Shown here: positions 40,085 through 49,125 of the stretch, one piece after another
How positions within the stretch are numbered: position 1 is the stretch's first letter
Layout: each line of letters opens with the position of its first letter
Origin: Rhizobium leguminosarum
GTDB taxonomy: Bacteria > Pseudomonadota > Alphaproteobacteria > Rhizobiales > Rhizobiaceae
Reading direction: 5' to 3'
Assembly (NCBI RefSeq): GCF_017876795.1
Contig: NZ_JAGIOR010000001.1
Span: 529,501 to 593,500 of the forward strand
DNA: 64,000 bases
Translations under genes and position numbers: made by a program
The notes under the pieces: generated by a model
The model's input: only the letters and a program-made list of their open reading frames with translations
What the model was told of the DNA's origin: nothing
Databases searched by the model: none

Positions 40085-40777
40085 ATGCTCGCTCTTGATA
40101 TTGAAAACCTTGATGTCACCTTCCCGGGCCTTTCCTCGCCTGCGTTGGCGATCGGCCGTCTGTCGATCAATGCCGGCAGCAGGGTCGCCATTACAGGCGC
40201 GTCCGGCTCCGGCAAGAGCACCTTTGTCAACATCGTTGCCGGGCTGGAGCGAACACGCCAGGGCCGCATCCGTTGGAACGGCGAGGATATCGCCAGTTTT
40301 TCCGAGAGCCGGCGCGATCGGTTCCGCGCCGCCAATATCGGCCTGGTCATGCAGGAGTTCCATCTCTTTCCGGGCCTTTCGGCGCTGGAGAACGTGCTTT
40401 TGCCGGCCCGGCTTGCTAGGGCCGCCACCGCCGCTGTCATCGAGCGGGCGCATGCGCTTTTGAGTACCGTCAGCCTTCCCCGCCCCGGCCAGAAGATCGA
40501 AACCATGTCGCGCGGCGAGATGCAGCGCGTGGCGATCGCCCGGGCGCTGCTGCGCAAGCCCGGCGTCATCATCGCCGACGAGCCGACGGCGAGCCTCGAT
40601 GCCGAAAGCGGTGAGGCTGTCGGCGATCTCATCCTTGATCTTGCCATTGCCGAAGGCAGCACGCTGATCGTCGTTTCACATGATCAGCGCCTGGCCAGCC
40701 GACTCGACCGGCGCATCACCTTCGGCTCCGGCCGGATCAGCGACGATTCTGCTGAAACGGCGGGAGATGCTGGATGA
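40085..40777 (+). CDS. ABC transporter ATP-binding protein, LolD/MacB type
   Basis: Cytoplasmic ATPase of 230 aa. Walker A is GASGSGKST (about residues 39-47), the Q-loop is VMQEFHLFPGLSA, Walker B is GVIIADEPTASLD and the H-loop is VVSHDQR. The signature is MSRGEMQRVAIARAL, with SRGEM in place of the canonical SGGQ, an unusual change at a nucleotide-contacting motif. The stop overlaps the permease start (ATGA), so the two are translationally coupled and form one transporter. Confidence 0.9.
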   Translation: MLALDIENLDVTFPGLSSPALAIGRLSINAGSRVAITGASGSGKSTFVNIVAGLERTRQGRIRWNGEDIASFSESRRDRFRAANIGLVMQEFHLFPGLSALENVLLPARLARAATAAVIERAHALLSTVSLPRPGQKIETMSRGEMQRVAIARALLRKPGVIIADEPTASLDAESGEAVGDLILDLAIAEGSTLIVVSHDQRLASRLDRRITFGSGRISDDSAETAGDAG

Positions 40778-42042
40778 TCCGCTTCATCCTTGCTGATCTT
40801 CGCCGCCTCTGGGCGGGGTCGCTGGTGGTCGTGCTCTTGGTGGCGCTGGCGACGGCGCTCGGCGTTTGCGTCGTGCTGCAGGAGCGGGCGCTTCGGCTCG
40901 GCAGCGCGCGCGCGGCCGACAAGTTCGATCTCGTCATCGGCGCCGGCGGCAGCGAGACGCAACTGGTGATGTCCTCCGTCTTCCTGCAGCCCTCGCCTTT
41001 GCCGCTGATGCCGGGCGACGTGCTGGCCAGGCTTGCCGCCGATCCGCGCGTTGACTGGGCAGCGCCGATCGGCTTCGGTGATTCCTTCTCCGGCTATCCG
41101 ATCGTCGGGACGACGGTGACGCTGGCGGACAGGCTGTCCGGCGGCTTTGCCGAGGGCAAGCTTTTCGCCCGTGAGGGGGAGGCGGTGATCGGCTCCGCCG
41201 TCAAGCTTTCGCTCGGGGCTGAGATCAAGCCGATGCACGGTTCGGCGGAAGAGGGCGGCGAGACCCATACCGAACTCGTCTATCATATCGCCGGCCGCTT
41301 GCGGCCGACGGGCACCGCCTGGGACCGGGCCATTCTGGTTCCGATCCAGGCTGTCTGGCATATCCATGGTCTGGGGGCGGGCGAGCATGAAAGCGCCGGG
41401 GCGGCCGGACACGATCATGAGCATGCCGGCGCCGATCACGATCAGCATGAGCACCACGGCGAGATCGACCCGGATGCCGTACTCGAAGAGAAATGGGCTG
41501 CGGATGCTCCGGGGCTTCCCGCCATTCTGGTAAAACCGAAGACGATCGCCGACGCCTACAAGCTGCGGCAGGACTATCGCAGCGGCAATACCGTCGCCGT
41601 CTTCCCCGGCGAGGTGCTGACCAATCTCTACACCACGCTCGGCGACGCCAAGCAGATCCTCGTCGCGGTTGCTGCCGGCGCGCAGGCTCTCGTCGCCGCC
41701 TCTCTGGTGCTGGTCACGGTCATCCATATCGGCCAGCGCCGCCGGCAGGTCGGTGCGCTGAGAGCCTTCGGCGCCCCGCGCGGCGCGATTTTCGGCATCG
41801 TCTGGTTGGAGTTCTTCTTCCTGGTGGCAGTCGGCATCGGGCTCGGATTTGCACTTGGGTTTGCCGCGGCGCTGACCTTGTCCGCCATGGTCTCGCAGAG
41901 CAGCGGGATCGCCATGCCGGTCGGCTTTGGCCGTGACGACGCCGGGCTTGCGGCTATGCTGCTCGCCTTTGCCACACTTCTTGCTGCGCTGCCGGCGGTG
42001 CTCGCCTACCGGCAATCGCCGGCGCAAGCGATGAGGGCGTAA
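40774..42042 (+). CDS. FtsX/MacB-type ABC permease with His-rich periplasmic loop
   Basis: 422 aa. One N-terminal membrane helix (about residues 13-35), a large periplasmic domain (about 36-290), then three C-terminal helices of the FtsX domain (IHIGQRRRQVGALRAFGAPRGAI is the coupling region, read in parts). About 35 residues near 195-229 contain ten histidines, for example GHDHEHAG and DHDQHEHHG, suggesting transition-metal binding such as zinc. With the preceding ATPase and CPFC protein it forms a cassette that recalls zinc-related operons of other proteobacteria; substrate and direction are not shown. A 188-bp gap follows. Confidence 0.85.
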   Translation: MIRFILADLRRLWAGSLVVVLLVALATALGVCVVLQERALRLGSARAADKFDLVIGAGGSETQLVMSSVFLQPSPLPLMPGDVLARLAADPRVDWAAPIGFGDSFSGYPIVGTTVTLADRLSGGFAEGKLFAREGEAVIGSAVKLSLGAEIKPMHGSAEEGGETHTELVYHIAGRLRPTGTAWDRAILVPIQAVWHIHGLGAGEHESAGAAGHDHEHAGADHDQHEHHGEIDPDAVLEEKWAADAPGLPAILVKPKTIADAYKLRQDYRSGNTVAVFPGEVLTNLYTTLGDAKQILVAVAAGAQALVAASLVLVTVIHIGQRRRQVGALRAFGAPRGAIFGIVWLEFFFLVAVGIGLGFALGFAAALTLSAMVSQSSGIAMPVGFGRDDAGLAAMLLAFATLLAALPAVLAYRQSPAQAMRA

Positions 42043-42230
42043 CCTGGGCCCGGAGGATCGCTCCGCTGGCTGCCAAAGCACGCCACCGTTAGACTAAAGT
42101 CATAATCCCAAAGCCTCTCTCTTTTTGATCTGTCGTTTCTGGCACACTCTCGTCAGGCGTGTCGCGGCCAGGGGTCTGCTTTGAGGAGAGTAGGTCGCGC
42201 GCGTGCTCATCACTCTGTGGAGGACAGACA

Positions 42231-44117
42231 ATGGCAAATGTCGCAAGCATCGACGGCGCGAAGGCCGGTCCGATGACGAGGGAGGAGAAGAAGGTCATCT
42301 TCGCTTCTTCGCTCGGTACCGTTTTCGAATGGTATGATTTCTATCTCTATGGTTCGCTCGCCACCTATATCGGCGCGACCTATTTCACCCAATATCCCGA
42401 GGCGACGCGCAACATCTTCACGCTGCTCGCCTTTGCCGCCGGTTTCCTGGTGCGTCCCTTCGGTGCGCTGGTGTTCGGGCGTCTCGGCGATCTGGTCGGC
42501 CGCAAATATACCTTCCTGGTGACGATCCTGATCATGGGTATGTCGACCTTCCTCGTCGGTATCCTGCCGGGTGCCGCCACCATCGGCATCGCGGCGCCGA
42601 TCATCCTGATCGGGCTGCGGCTGCTCCAGGGTCTGGCGCTTGGCGGTGAATATGGCGGTGCTGCCACCTATGTCGCCGAACATGCGCCGAACGGGCGCCG
42701 CGGCTATTTCACCTCATGGATCCAGACGACGGCGACGCTCGGCCTGTTCCTGTCGCTGATCGTCATCGTCCTGGTGCAATATCTGATGGGTCCGGTTCAG
42801 TTCGCCGCCTGGGGCTGGCGCATTCCGTTTCTGGTCTCGGTCGTTCTGCTCGGCGTCTCGGTCTGGATCCGCCTGAAAATGAATGAATCGCCGGCGTTCC
42901 AGCGGATGAAGGCGGAAGGCAAGGGCTCCAAGGCGCCGCTGACTGAAGCCTTCGGGACATGGAAAAATGCCAAGATTGCGATCATCGCGCTTCTCGGCGC
43001 TACCATGGGCCAGGCGGTTGTCTGGTACGGCGGCCAGTTCTATGCGCTGTTCTTCCTGCAGAACGTGCTGAAGGTAGACCTGCAGTCGGCCAATATCATG
43101 GTCGCCATCGCGCTCTTCCTCGCGACGCCATTCTTCGTCATCTTCGGCGGTCTCTCCGACAAGATCGGCCGCAAGCCGATCATCATGGCAGGCCTTCTCA
43201 TCGCGGCGGTGACCTATAATCCGCTGTTCAAGGCGATGACCTGGACGGCGAACCCGGCGCTTGCCGAAGCACAGGCCTCGATCCGGGCAACGGTTACGGC
43301 CGATCCGGCGGATTGCAAATTCCAGTTCAATCCGACCGGCACGTCGAAGTTCACCAATTCCTGCGACGTGGCGACGGCATTCCTGACGAAAAACTCGGTG
43401 CCTTATGACGTCGTTGCTGGTCCCGCCGGTCAGCCGGCAACGGTGAAGGTCGGCAACGGGACGATTGCGAGCTTCGACGTCGTCGCCGCCGGCGACAAAG
43501 CCAAGGGCATGACCGCCGCCTTCGAGAAGGGCGTCAATATCGCGCTCCACGATGCCGGCTATCCGTTGAAGCGCGGCGCCGCCAAGGTGCCGGATGCCAA
43601 GCTCGATGCCTTCATCGCGGCCAATCCGGAACTGTCGCTCAATGCCGATACCGTGCGCGCCGGGGAGAAGGAAACCGTACCGGCGGCCAAGCTGGTCGAG
43701 ACCAAGCTGCTGACGGCGGATGAGGCCAATGGCGTCACCGACATGGCTGTCTACAACGTCGCCAACGGCGGCACCTTCGCCATGACCGCCGACCCTGCCC
43801 GCGTCAATTGGACCGGTACGATCGCCATATTGTTCGTGCTCGTCCTCTATGTGACGATGGTCTACGGCCCGATCGCCGCGCTGCTGGTCGAGCTCTTCCC
43901 GACCCGCATCCGCTATACCGGCATGTCGCTGCCCTATCACATCGGCAACGGCTGGTTCGGCGGCTTGCTGCCGGCGACGGCCTTCGCGATGAGCGCCGCT
44001 GCGGGCGATATCTATTACGGTCTCTGGTACCCGATCGTCTTTGCGTCGATCACGCTGGTGATCGGCCTGCTCTTCCTGCCGGAAACGAAGAACAGAGATA
44101 TCCACGCCATGGATTGA
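42231..44117 (+). CDS. MFS transporter, metabolite:H+ symporter (MHS) family, with large inserted loop
   Basis: 628 aa from ATG 42231, with GTGGAGGACAG upstream. The N-terminal half is a standard MHS protein: SLGTVFEWYDFYLYGSLA, RPFGALVFGRLGDLVGRKYTF and LALGGEYGGAATYVAEHAP (read in parts). After GGLSDKIGRKPIIMAGLL (about residue 325) an insertion of about 190 residues follows, soluble and Ala/Lys/Asp-rich with two cysteines, before the membrane segments resume at WTGTIAILFVLVLYVTM (about residue 524). Usual family members are about 430-550 aa. The substrate (for example a dicarboxylate, betaine or shikimate) cannot be read from sequence. Confidence 0.87.
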   Translation: MANVASIDGAKAGPMTREEKKVIFASSLGTVFEWYDFYLYGSLATYIGATYFTQYPEATRNIFTLLAFAAGFLVRPFGALVFGRLGDLVGRKYTFLVTILIMGMSTFLVGILPGAATIGIAAPIILIGLRLLQGLALGGEYGGAATYVAEHAPNGRRGYFTSWIQTTATLGLFLSLIVIVLVQYLMGPVQFAAWGWRIPFLVSVVLLGVSVWIRLKMNESPAFQRMKAEGKGSKAPLTEAFGTWKNAKIAIIALLGATMGQAVVWYGGQFYALFFLQNVLKVDLQSANIMVAIALFLATPFFVIFGGLSDKIGRKPIIMAGLLIAAVTYNPLFKAMTWTANPALAEAQASIRATVTADPADCKFQFNPTGTSKFTNSCDVATAFLTKNSVPYDVVAGPAGQPATVKVGNGTIASFDVVAAGDKAKGMTAAFEKGVNIALHDAGYPLKRGAAKVPDAKLDAFIAANPELSLNADTVRAGEKETVPAAKLVETKLLTADEANGVTDMAVYNVANGGTFAMTADPARVNWTGTIAILFVLVLYVTMVYGPIAALLVELFPTRIRYTGMSLPYHIGNGWFGGLLPATAFAMSAAAGDIYYGLWYPIVFASITLVIGLLFLPETKNRDIHAMD

Positions 44118-44156
44118 GCGGGGGATTGAGCGGCGCTTCAGCGCTTGAGAAAAAAG

Positions 44157-44181
44157 GCCCGGCGCTCACAAGGCGCCGGGC
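44157..44181. terminator. Terminator between convergent MHS and PAP2 genes
   Basis: GCCCGGCGC (44157-44165) pairs with GCGCCGGGC (44173-44181) around a 7-base loop. TTT follows on the plus strand and TTTTT on the minus strand. The PAP2 stop codon lies at the edge of the stem. Confidence 0.75.
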
Positions 44182-44918
44182 TTTCCTATGTCAGGGAACA
44201 GTTGCTTCGACAGCGGCCATCCATCCGGCGCCAACTTGAAGAGCAGGCCGCAGCGGGCAAAGATGATCGCCGTCAGCAGCGAGAACCATGCGCCGAAGGC
44301 AAGGCCGGCGATGACGTCGCTCGGATAATGGGCGCCGACCATCACACGTGTCATGCCGAGCCAGATGGCGCCGGCGATGAAGACAATGCGGTAGCGCGGA
44401 AACAGCAGGGCAAAGGCGGCGAAGAAGGCACCGACCGTGGTGGAATGGCCGGACGGGAAACTTTCGAAAGCGGCATGGCCTGAAAAGGGCGTGAAGGAAA
44501 ACATGCCGTAGTCGTGAAAATGATCGGGACGCGCCCTGCCGATCGCCCGCTTCAGCAGATTGGCGAGAAGCCCGGAGAAGACCACTGTGACAAAGAGATA
44601 GGCGCCGATCCAGCTGACATAGAGCCCCTGCGCCTTGGAGCGCGCCGTCTTCACAAGCTTGTAGCCCGCCCGGCCCTGAAAGAACAGCAGGATGCTGGTG
44701 TAGATCAGCCAGGCGGAATCGCCGAAACCGGTCATCATCTCGCCGAGATGCTTCACCGGCGCGGGCATTTCGCTGGCGCCGATCGGCGCATCGAAGAGCA
44801 GCATGGAGAGGATCACGGCATTGAGCGTGATGAAGAGGCAGGCCTGCCAATGCAAAGGCGGCATGCCGACGCCGCTCCGGCGCCAGCGCCTGTCCAGGGA
44901 AGCCCAAAATGCCCTCAT
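44166..44918 (-). CDS. PAP2-family membrane phosphatase, possible lipid A 1-phosphatase
   Basis: 250 aa integral membrane protein with about six helices. The three catalytic blocks are present: KRAIGRARP, FPSGHST and TRVMVGAHYPSD, the classic PAP2 signature facing the periplasm. Rhizobium is known to remove lipid A phosphates with the PAP2 enzymes LpxE and LpxF, and this protein has the right size and topology. From memory, an LpxE-type gene lies in this chromosomal area in R. leguminosarum. An undecaprenyl-diphosphate phosphatase is the main alternative. A RIME element lies just upstream. Confidence 0.75.
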   Translation of the reverse strand: MRAFWASLDRRWRRSGVGMPPLHWQACLFITLNAVILSMLLFDAPIGASEMPAPVKHLGEMMTGFGDSAWLIYTSILLFFQGRAGYKLVKTARSKAQGLYVSWIGAYLFVTVVFSGLLANLLKRAIGRARPDHFHDYGMFSFTPFSGHAAFESFPSGHSTTVGAFFAAFALLFPRYRIVFIAGAIWLGMTRVMVGAHYPSDVIAGLAFGAWFSLLTAIIFARCGLLFKLAPDGWPLSKQLFPDIGKPGAL

Positions 44919-44943
44919 TGCCGTCGTCCGTTCGAATTTTGTC

Positions 44944-45043
44944 CTACAGCGCCGCGCGTCTTTTCAGACATGCAAAGGACGCTGTCGAACCTTGAATTGA
45001 AGCATAATCCTTTGCGAAAATCGCTTCCGATTTCGGGGTATGC
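44944..45043 (+). repeat. Full two-palindrome RIME-type element
   Basis: CTACAGCGCCGCGCGTCTTTT...AAGGACGCTGT (palindrome 1, read in parts) is followed by GCATAATCC...GCGAAAATCGC...TTTCGGGGTATGC (palindrome 2). It is the closest relative of the element at 50317. It occupies much of the gap between the PAP2 start and leuB. Confidence 0.78.
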
Positions 45044-45143
45044 GCTCGCTGAAATCCGGCGCAAAAATACACGAGATTGTGGCCGAGAATAGTCCGTTTC
45101 GGAGAATTCGACCGAGCGGGTTGCGGCTTCTCGGCTCTGGATG

Positions 45144-45175
45144 AAAAAGCCCTTCGCATCTGAGATGCGAAGGGC
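45144..45175 (-). terminator. Terminator of leuB
   Basis: GCCCTTCGCATC/GATGCGAAGGGC is a perfect 12-bp stem with a 3-base loop; TTTTT follows on the minus strand. It lies 23 bp after the leuB stop codon. Confidence 0.88.
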
Positions 45176-45181
45176 CGGAAC

Positions 45182-45197
45182 TGTTTCACGTGAAATA
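45182..45197. promoter_or_regulatory. Distal parS-like site behind leuB
   Basis: TGTTTCACGTGAAATA matches the parS consensus at 15 of 16 positions. It is exactly the segment between the leuB stop codon and the leuB terminator, about 40 kb from parS in rsmG. Confidence 0.7.
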
Positions 45198-46310
45198 TCA
45201 GGCGGAAAGCGCTTTGAACTCGGCGAGGATCGCATCGCCCATCTCGACGGTGCCGACCTGCCTTGCGCCATCGGCCATGATGTCGCCGGTGCGGATGCCC
45301 TTGTCGAGCACGTTGGCGATCGCCTTTTCCAGATCGTCGGCTTCCTTCACCAGATTGAAGGAGTAACGCAGGCACATGGCGAAGGAGGCAATCATGGCGA
45401 TCGGATTGGCGATGCCCTTGCCGGCGATGTCGGGGGCCGAGCCGTGTACGGGCTCGTAAAGCGCCTTGCGCTTGCCGGTCTTGCCGTCAGGCGCGCCGAG
45501 CGAGGCCGACGGCAGCATGCCGAGCGAGCCGGTCAGCATGGCGGCGACGTCGGAGAGCATGTCGCCGAAGAGATTGTCGGTGACGATGACGTCGAACTGT
45601 TTGGGTTGGCGCACCAGCTGCATGCCGCCGGCATCGGCCAGCATGTGTTCGAGCTGGACGTCGGAATATTTCGCCTTATGCGTCTCGGTCACCACTTGGT
45701 TCCAGAGCACGCCTGATTTCATGACGTTGCGCTTTTCCATGGAGCAGACGCGGTTCTGCCGTGTGCGGGCCATTTCGAAGGCGACGCCGGCGATGCGCTC
45801 GATCTCGTAGGTGTCGTAGATCTGCGTGTCGATGCCGCGCTTCTGGCCGTTGCCGAGATCGATGATCTCCTTCGGCTCGCCGAAATAGACGCCGCCCGTC
45901 AGCTCACGGATGATCAGAATATCGAGGCCTTCGACCAGTTCCGGCTTCAACGACGAGGCCGAGGCAAGAGCCGGATAGCAGATGGCGGGGCGCAGGTTCG
46001 CAAACAGCTGCAGATCCTTGCGCAGCCGCAACAGGCCGGCTTCCGGGCGCACTTCGTAAGGCACGCTATCCCATTTCGGGCCGCCGACGGCACCGAAGAG
46101 AACGGCATCGGCGGCAAGCGCCTTTAGCATGTCGGCTTCCGAGATCGCCGCGCCATGCGCATCATAGGCAGAGCCGCCGACAAGGCCTTCGTCGGTGACG
46201 AAACCGCCATTCATCGCCTCGTTCATATAGGCGATGATCTTGCGGACCTCGCCCATGGCCTCGGGACCGATGCCGTCACCCGGCAGCAGGAAAAGATTGC
46301 GCACAGTCAT
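45198..46310 (-). CDS. leuB: 3-Isopropylmalate dehydrogenase
   Basis: Oxidative decarboxylation of 3-isopropylmalate in leucine synthesis. The product is 370 aa. N-terminal [14 protein letters not shown], substrate residues in [15 protein letters not shown], the ELTGGVYFG block, and metal/NAD-binding [30 protein letters not shown] (read in parts) with [15 protein letters not shown]. All catalytic blocks are intact. leuD lies 1.2 kb upstream, separated by an unrelated PLP enzyme on the other strand; leuC is not in the window. Confidence 0.97.
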   Translation of the reverse strand: MTVRNLFLLPGDGIGPEAMGEVRKIIAYMNEAMNGGFVTDEGLVGGSAYDAHGAAISEADMLKALAADAVLFGAVGGPKWDSVPYEVRPEAGLLRLRKDLQLFANLRPAICYPALASASSLKPELVEGLDILIIRELTGGVYFGEPKEIIDLGNGQKRGIDTQIYDTYEIERIAGVAFEMARTRQNRVCSMEKRNVMKSGVLWNQVVTETHKAKYSDVQLEHMLADAGGMQLVRQPKQFDVIVTDNLFGDMLSDVAAMLTGSLGMLPSASLGAPDGKTGKRKALYEPVHGSAPDIAGKGIANPIAMIASFAMCLRYSFNLVKEADDLEKAIANVLDKGIRTGDIMADGARQVGTVEMGDAILAEFKALSA

Positions 46311-46480
46311 GAAACCCTCCTGGGAAAAACAAGTTGCGGTTTCTTAGACCCCGGAAATGGGCATTTCAAGCGAGAGAAGGGATGAATCGGTACGCTTCGC
46401 TTCGAGCCGCGACGGTTGCTCCCGCGTCCGAAAAAGGATTAGAATCGGCCAGCCCACCTTTTGGTCCCCGGATGGTCCCC

Positions 46481-47413
46481 ATGCGTTTAGCACCTCTCCA
46501 TCTCGATACGCCCTTGGTTCAGACAGCACCTGGCTACAGCGCCAGCGGCAAACCGCTCTGGCTGAAGCTCGATGCGCTGCAGCCTTCCGGCAGCTTCAAG
46601 CTGCGCGGCGTCGGCCCGCTTTGCCAGCACGAAGTGGAAAACGGGGCGCGCGAGATTTTTTGCGCGTCCGGCGGCAATGCCGGTATTGCCGCGGCTTATG
46701 CCGGCCGGGCACTCGGTGTGCCGGTCACCATTGTCGTGCCGGAGACGACGGCGGCCGATGTCCGGCAGACGATTGCCGCAACGGGCGCGAAAGTCCTCGT
46801 TCATGGTTCGGTTTTCGATGAAGCCAATGCTCATGCGGTCGAACTCGCCCGGAGCCGCAAGGCGACCTATGTGCACCCCTTCGACCATCCGCTGCTATGG
46901 GATGGCCATGCGACGCTGATCGACGAGGTGGTGGCGAAGGGTGCGAAATTCGATTGCGTCGTCACCAGCGTCGGCGGCGGCGGGCTGCTTGCCGGCATTG
47001 TCGAGGGGTTGAAGCGCAACGGGCTCTCCAATGTGCCGGTGATCGCCGTCGAAACCGAAGGGGCGGCCTCGCTACACGCCAGTCTCAAGGCGAAGGAGCG
47101 CATCACTCTTGCCGCCATCACCTCGATTGCCACTTCGCTCGGCGCGCGGCAGGTGGCGCAGCATGTCTTCGATCTGCCGAAACAGCATCTGATCGAAAGC
47201 ATTGTCGTCAGCGACGCCGATGCCGTTGCCGCCTGCCTGAAATTTGCCGATGCGCAGCGCATTCTGGTCGAGCCGGCGTGTGGGGCGGCTCTTGCCGTCG
47301 CCGATGTGCATGCCGGGCTGCTTGCCCGCTTTGACAATCCGCTCATCGAAGTCTGCGGCGGCATCGGCGTGTCGCTCGAAAAGCTCAGGCTCTGGAAAGA
47401 GAAGTTTCTCTGA
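46481..47413 (+). CDS. PLP-dependent serine/threonine dehydratase-like protein
   Basis: Fold-type II PLP enzyme of 310 aa. The likely start is ATG 46481 (MRLAPLHLDTPLV); 46472 is an alternative, and the ribosome binding site is weak. The PLP lysine is in PSGSFKLRGVGP near residue 44, FCASGGNAGIAAAYAGRALG is the substrate block (read in parts), SVGGGGLLAG is the phosphate-binding glycine loop, and GIGVSLEKL closes it. It resembles eukaryotic-type L-serine dehydratase rather than biosynthetic IlvA, since there is no ACT domain. The exact substrate is not shown. Confidence 0.83.
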   Translation: MRLAPLHLDTPLVQTAPGYSASGKPLWLKLDALQPSGSFKLRGVGPLCQHEVENGAREIFCASGGNAGIAAAYAGRALGVPVTIVVPETTAADVRQTIAATGAKVLVHGSVFDEANAHAVELARSRKATYVHPFDHPLLWDGHATLIDEVVAKGAKFDCVVTSVGGGGLLAGIVEGLKRNGLSNVPVIAVETEGAASLHASLKAKERITLAAITSIATSLGARQVAQHVFDLPKQHLIESIVVSDADAVAACLKFADAQRILVEPACGAALAVADVHAGLLARFDNPLIEVCGGIGVSLEKLRLWKEKFL

Positions 47414-47433
47414 TGCGCGGGGCTGTAAAGAAA

Positions 47434-47455
47434 AAGCCGGGCGAAGGCCCGGCTT
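47434..47455 (-). terminator. Terminator of leuD
   Basis: AAGCCGGGC/GCCCGGCTT with the 4-base loop GAAG on the plus strand. On the minus strand TTT follows, suiting leuD, whose stop is 24 bp away; the plus-strand U-tract is short but may also serve the dehydratase gene. Confidence 0.75.
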
Positions 47456-47478
47456 GATCGATCGTCATTCGTCAGGGC

Positions 47479-48087
47479 TTAAGCGGCCCAAGGATGCGAA
47501 GCGGCGTTCTTCTTTTCGAAGCTGTCGATCGCCTTGCCCTTTTCCAGGGTCAGGCCGATATCGTCGAGGCCGTTCAGCAGGCAGTGGCGCTTGAATTCGT
47601 CGAGATCGAATTTGATCAAACCACCATCGGGGCCGGTGATCTCGAGATTCTCAAGGTCGACGGTCAGGATGGCGTTGGAGCCGCGCGAGGCGTCGTCCAT
47701 CAGCTTGTCGAGATTTTCCTGGCTGACCTTGATCGGCAGAATGCCGTTCTTGAAACAGTTGTTGTAGAAAATATCGGCGAAGCTGGTCGAGATAACGCAG
47801 CGGATACCGAAATCGAGCAGCGCCCATGGCGCATGCTCGCGCGAGGAGCCGCAGCCGAAATTGTCGCCGGCGACCAGGATCTTGGCATCGCGGTAGGCCG
47901 GCTTGTTCAGCACGAAATCCGGATTTTCGGAGCCGTCTTCGTGATAACGGGCTTCGGCGAAAAGGCCGGTGCCGAGGCCGGTGCGCTTGATCGTCTTCAG
48001 ATAATCCTTCGGAATGATCATGTCGGTGTCGACGTTGACGACCGGCAGGGGCGCAGCAACGCCCGTGAGCTTCACGAATTTATCCAT
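47479..48087 (-). CDS. leuD: 3-Isopropylmalate dehydratase small subunit
   Basis: Small subunit that, with LeuC, isomerises 2- to 3-isopropylmalate. The product is 202 aa, [27 protein letters not shown] at the start (read in parts), then [21 protein letters not shown], the swivel-domain signature, and [11 protein letters not shown]. Complete. LeuC must be encoded elsewhere, as is usual in Rhizobiales. Its terminator lies at 47434-47455. Confidence 0.96.
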   Translation of the reverse strand: MDKFVKLTGVAAPLPVVNVDTDMIIPKDYLKTIKRTGLGTGLFAEARYHEDGSENPDFVLNKPAYRDAKILVAGDNFGCGSSREHAPWALLDFGIRCVISTSFADIFYNNCFKNGILPIKVSQENLDKLMDDASRGSNAILTVDLENLEITGPDGGLIKFDLDEFKRHCLLNGLDDIGLTLEKGKAIDSFEKKNAASHPWAA

Positions 48088-48220
48088 GACCCATGCTCCA
48101 TTTCAGCAAATCTACTTCCTGAATTTGCATCTAGTCCAGTTTTCCGCCGAAATGAAGGAGAATCTTTGAAAGGTGGTGGCCACGCGACGTTTCGCGCGAC
48201 CTGCCAATGTGGCTGTTTCG

Positions 48221-48643
48221 TTATTTGGTTGGAGCGTTCAGGCCCCAGAGGACGCCGAACGGGTCGCGAAGCTGGCCGTAGCGGTCGCCCCAGAACATCA
48301 GTTCGACCGGCATGACGACCTCGGCGCCGGCAGCCACCGCACGCTCCCACCAGAAATCGATATCGTCGATAACCAGCTGGACGGCGAAGCCTTCATGACC
48401 TTTGAAGGGATGGCCGTATTCGGGATAGGCATCCGACAGCATGAGGGAACTGCCGTTGATGTAGAGATGCACATGCATCGTCCGGCCGCTCTCGTCGACC
48501 GGCACGATATAGGCTTCTTCGGCGCCGAAAGCTTTTTTGTAGAATTCCGCGGCTTTGACCGCGCCACCGACCGTCAGATAGGGAAGCAGGCCATTCTTGA
48601 CCGGCGGCATCTTGACCGGATTGTTTTCCGTCGTCGCATCCAT
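48221..48643 (-). CDS. VOC-superfamily (glyoxalase/PhnB-like) protein
   Basis: 140 aa with the paired beta-alpha-beta-beta-beta fold: LPYLTVGGAVKAAEFYKKAFGAEE in the first half, FAVQLVIDDIDFWWERAVAAGAEVVMP in the second, and DRYGQLRDPFGVLWGL at the C-terminus (all read in parts). It belongs to the PhnB-like group; catalytic function is unknown. Possible metal-binding histidines occur in MHVHLYING. Monocistronic by context. Confidence 0.82.
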   Translation of the reverse strand: MDATTENNPVKMPPVKNGLLPYLTVGGAVKAAEFYKKAFGAEEAYIVPVDESGRTMHVHLYINGSSLMLSDAYPEYGHPFKGHEGFAVQLVIDDIDFWWERAVAAGAEVVMPVELMFWGDRYGQLRDPFGVLWGLNAPTK

Positions 48644-48751
48644 GCTCGTCCTCCATTCGTTGTGAAGCGCCGGCAGAATGCCCGGCTGCTTCCAAGACGT
48701 ATGATGGAAGCATGATGCGACAATGTCGGTCGGTTTTTTAGCGTGAGTTGC

Positions 48752-48985
48752 TCAGAGATCGATGATCGTGCCGCGGCCGTCGTTCCAGATGCGCATCTCC
48801 GGCTTACCGTTGTTTGCCTTGGCGCGGACTGGAGCGGGTTTCATCTTCATCGAAAGCGCGCGTCCGACCATGAGCACGGTCAGGATGCCGCCGACGGCAA
48901 GCGTCACCGAGAAGGTGAAAAGCAGCATGGCCACGAAAACGGTGGCGCCGGCAAGCATGAAGAAGATGGAGCGAATGTTCTGCAT
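48752..48985 (-). CDS. Small membrane protein of unknown function
   Basis: 77 aa from the ATG at 48985 (MQNIRSIFFMLAG), with GAAAGG upstream. One long or two short hydrophobic segments (about residues 6-45) are followed by a basic cytoplasmic-type tail KMKPAPVRAKANNGKPEMRIWNDGRGTIIDL (read in parts). The longer open frame starting at 49105 runs antisense to citE and is not supported. I do not recognise the family. Confidence 0.65.
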   Translation of the reverse strand: MQNIRSIFFMLAGATVFVAMLLFTFSVTLAVGGILTVLMVGRALSMKMKPAPVRAKANNGKPEMRIWNDGRGTIIDL

Positions 48986-49125
48986 GGGTTTGAGACCTTT
49001 CTTCGGAAAGGAATGTGGTCCTTCTTTTTCCTCTCTGCAAGGCAAGCATGGCTTTTTGTTGTTCTGCGGGTCGTTCCGGCGCGGGCTGCTTGCTTCGGCC
49101 TTCAAAGCTTGACACTAATTCGGCC

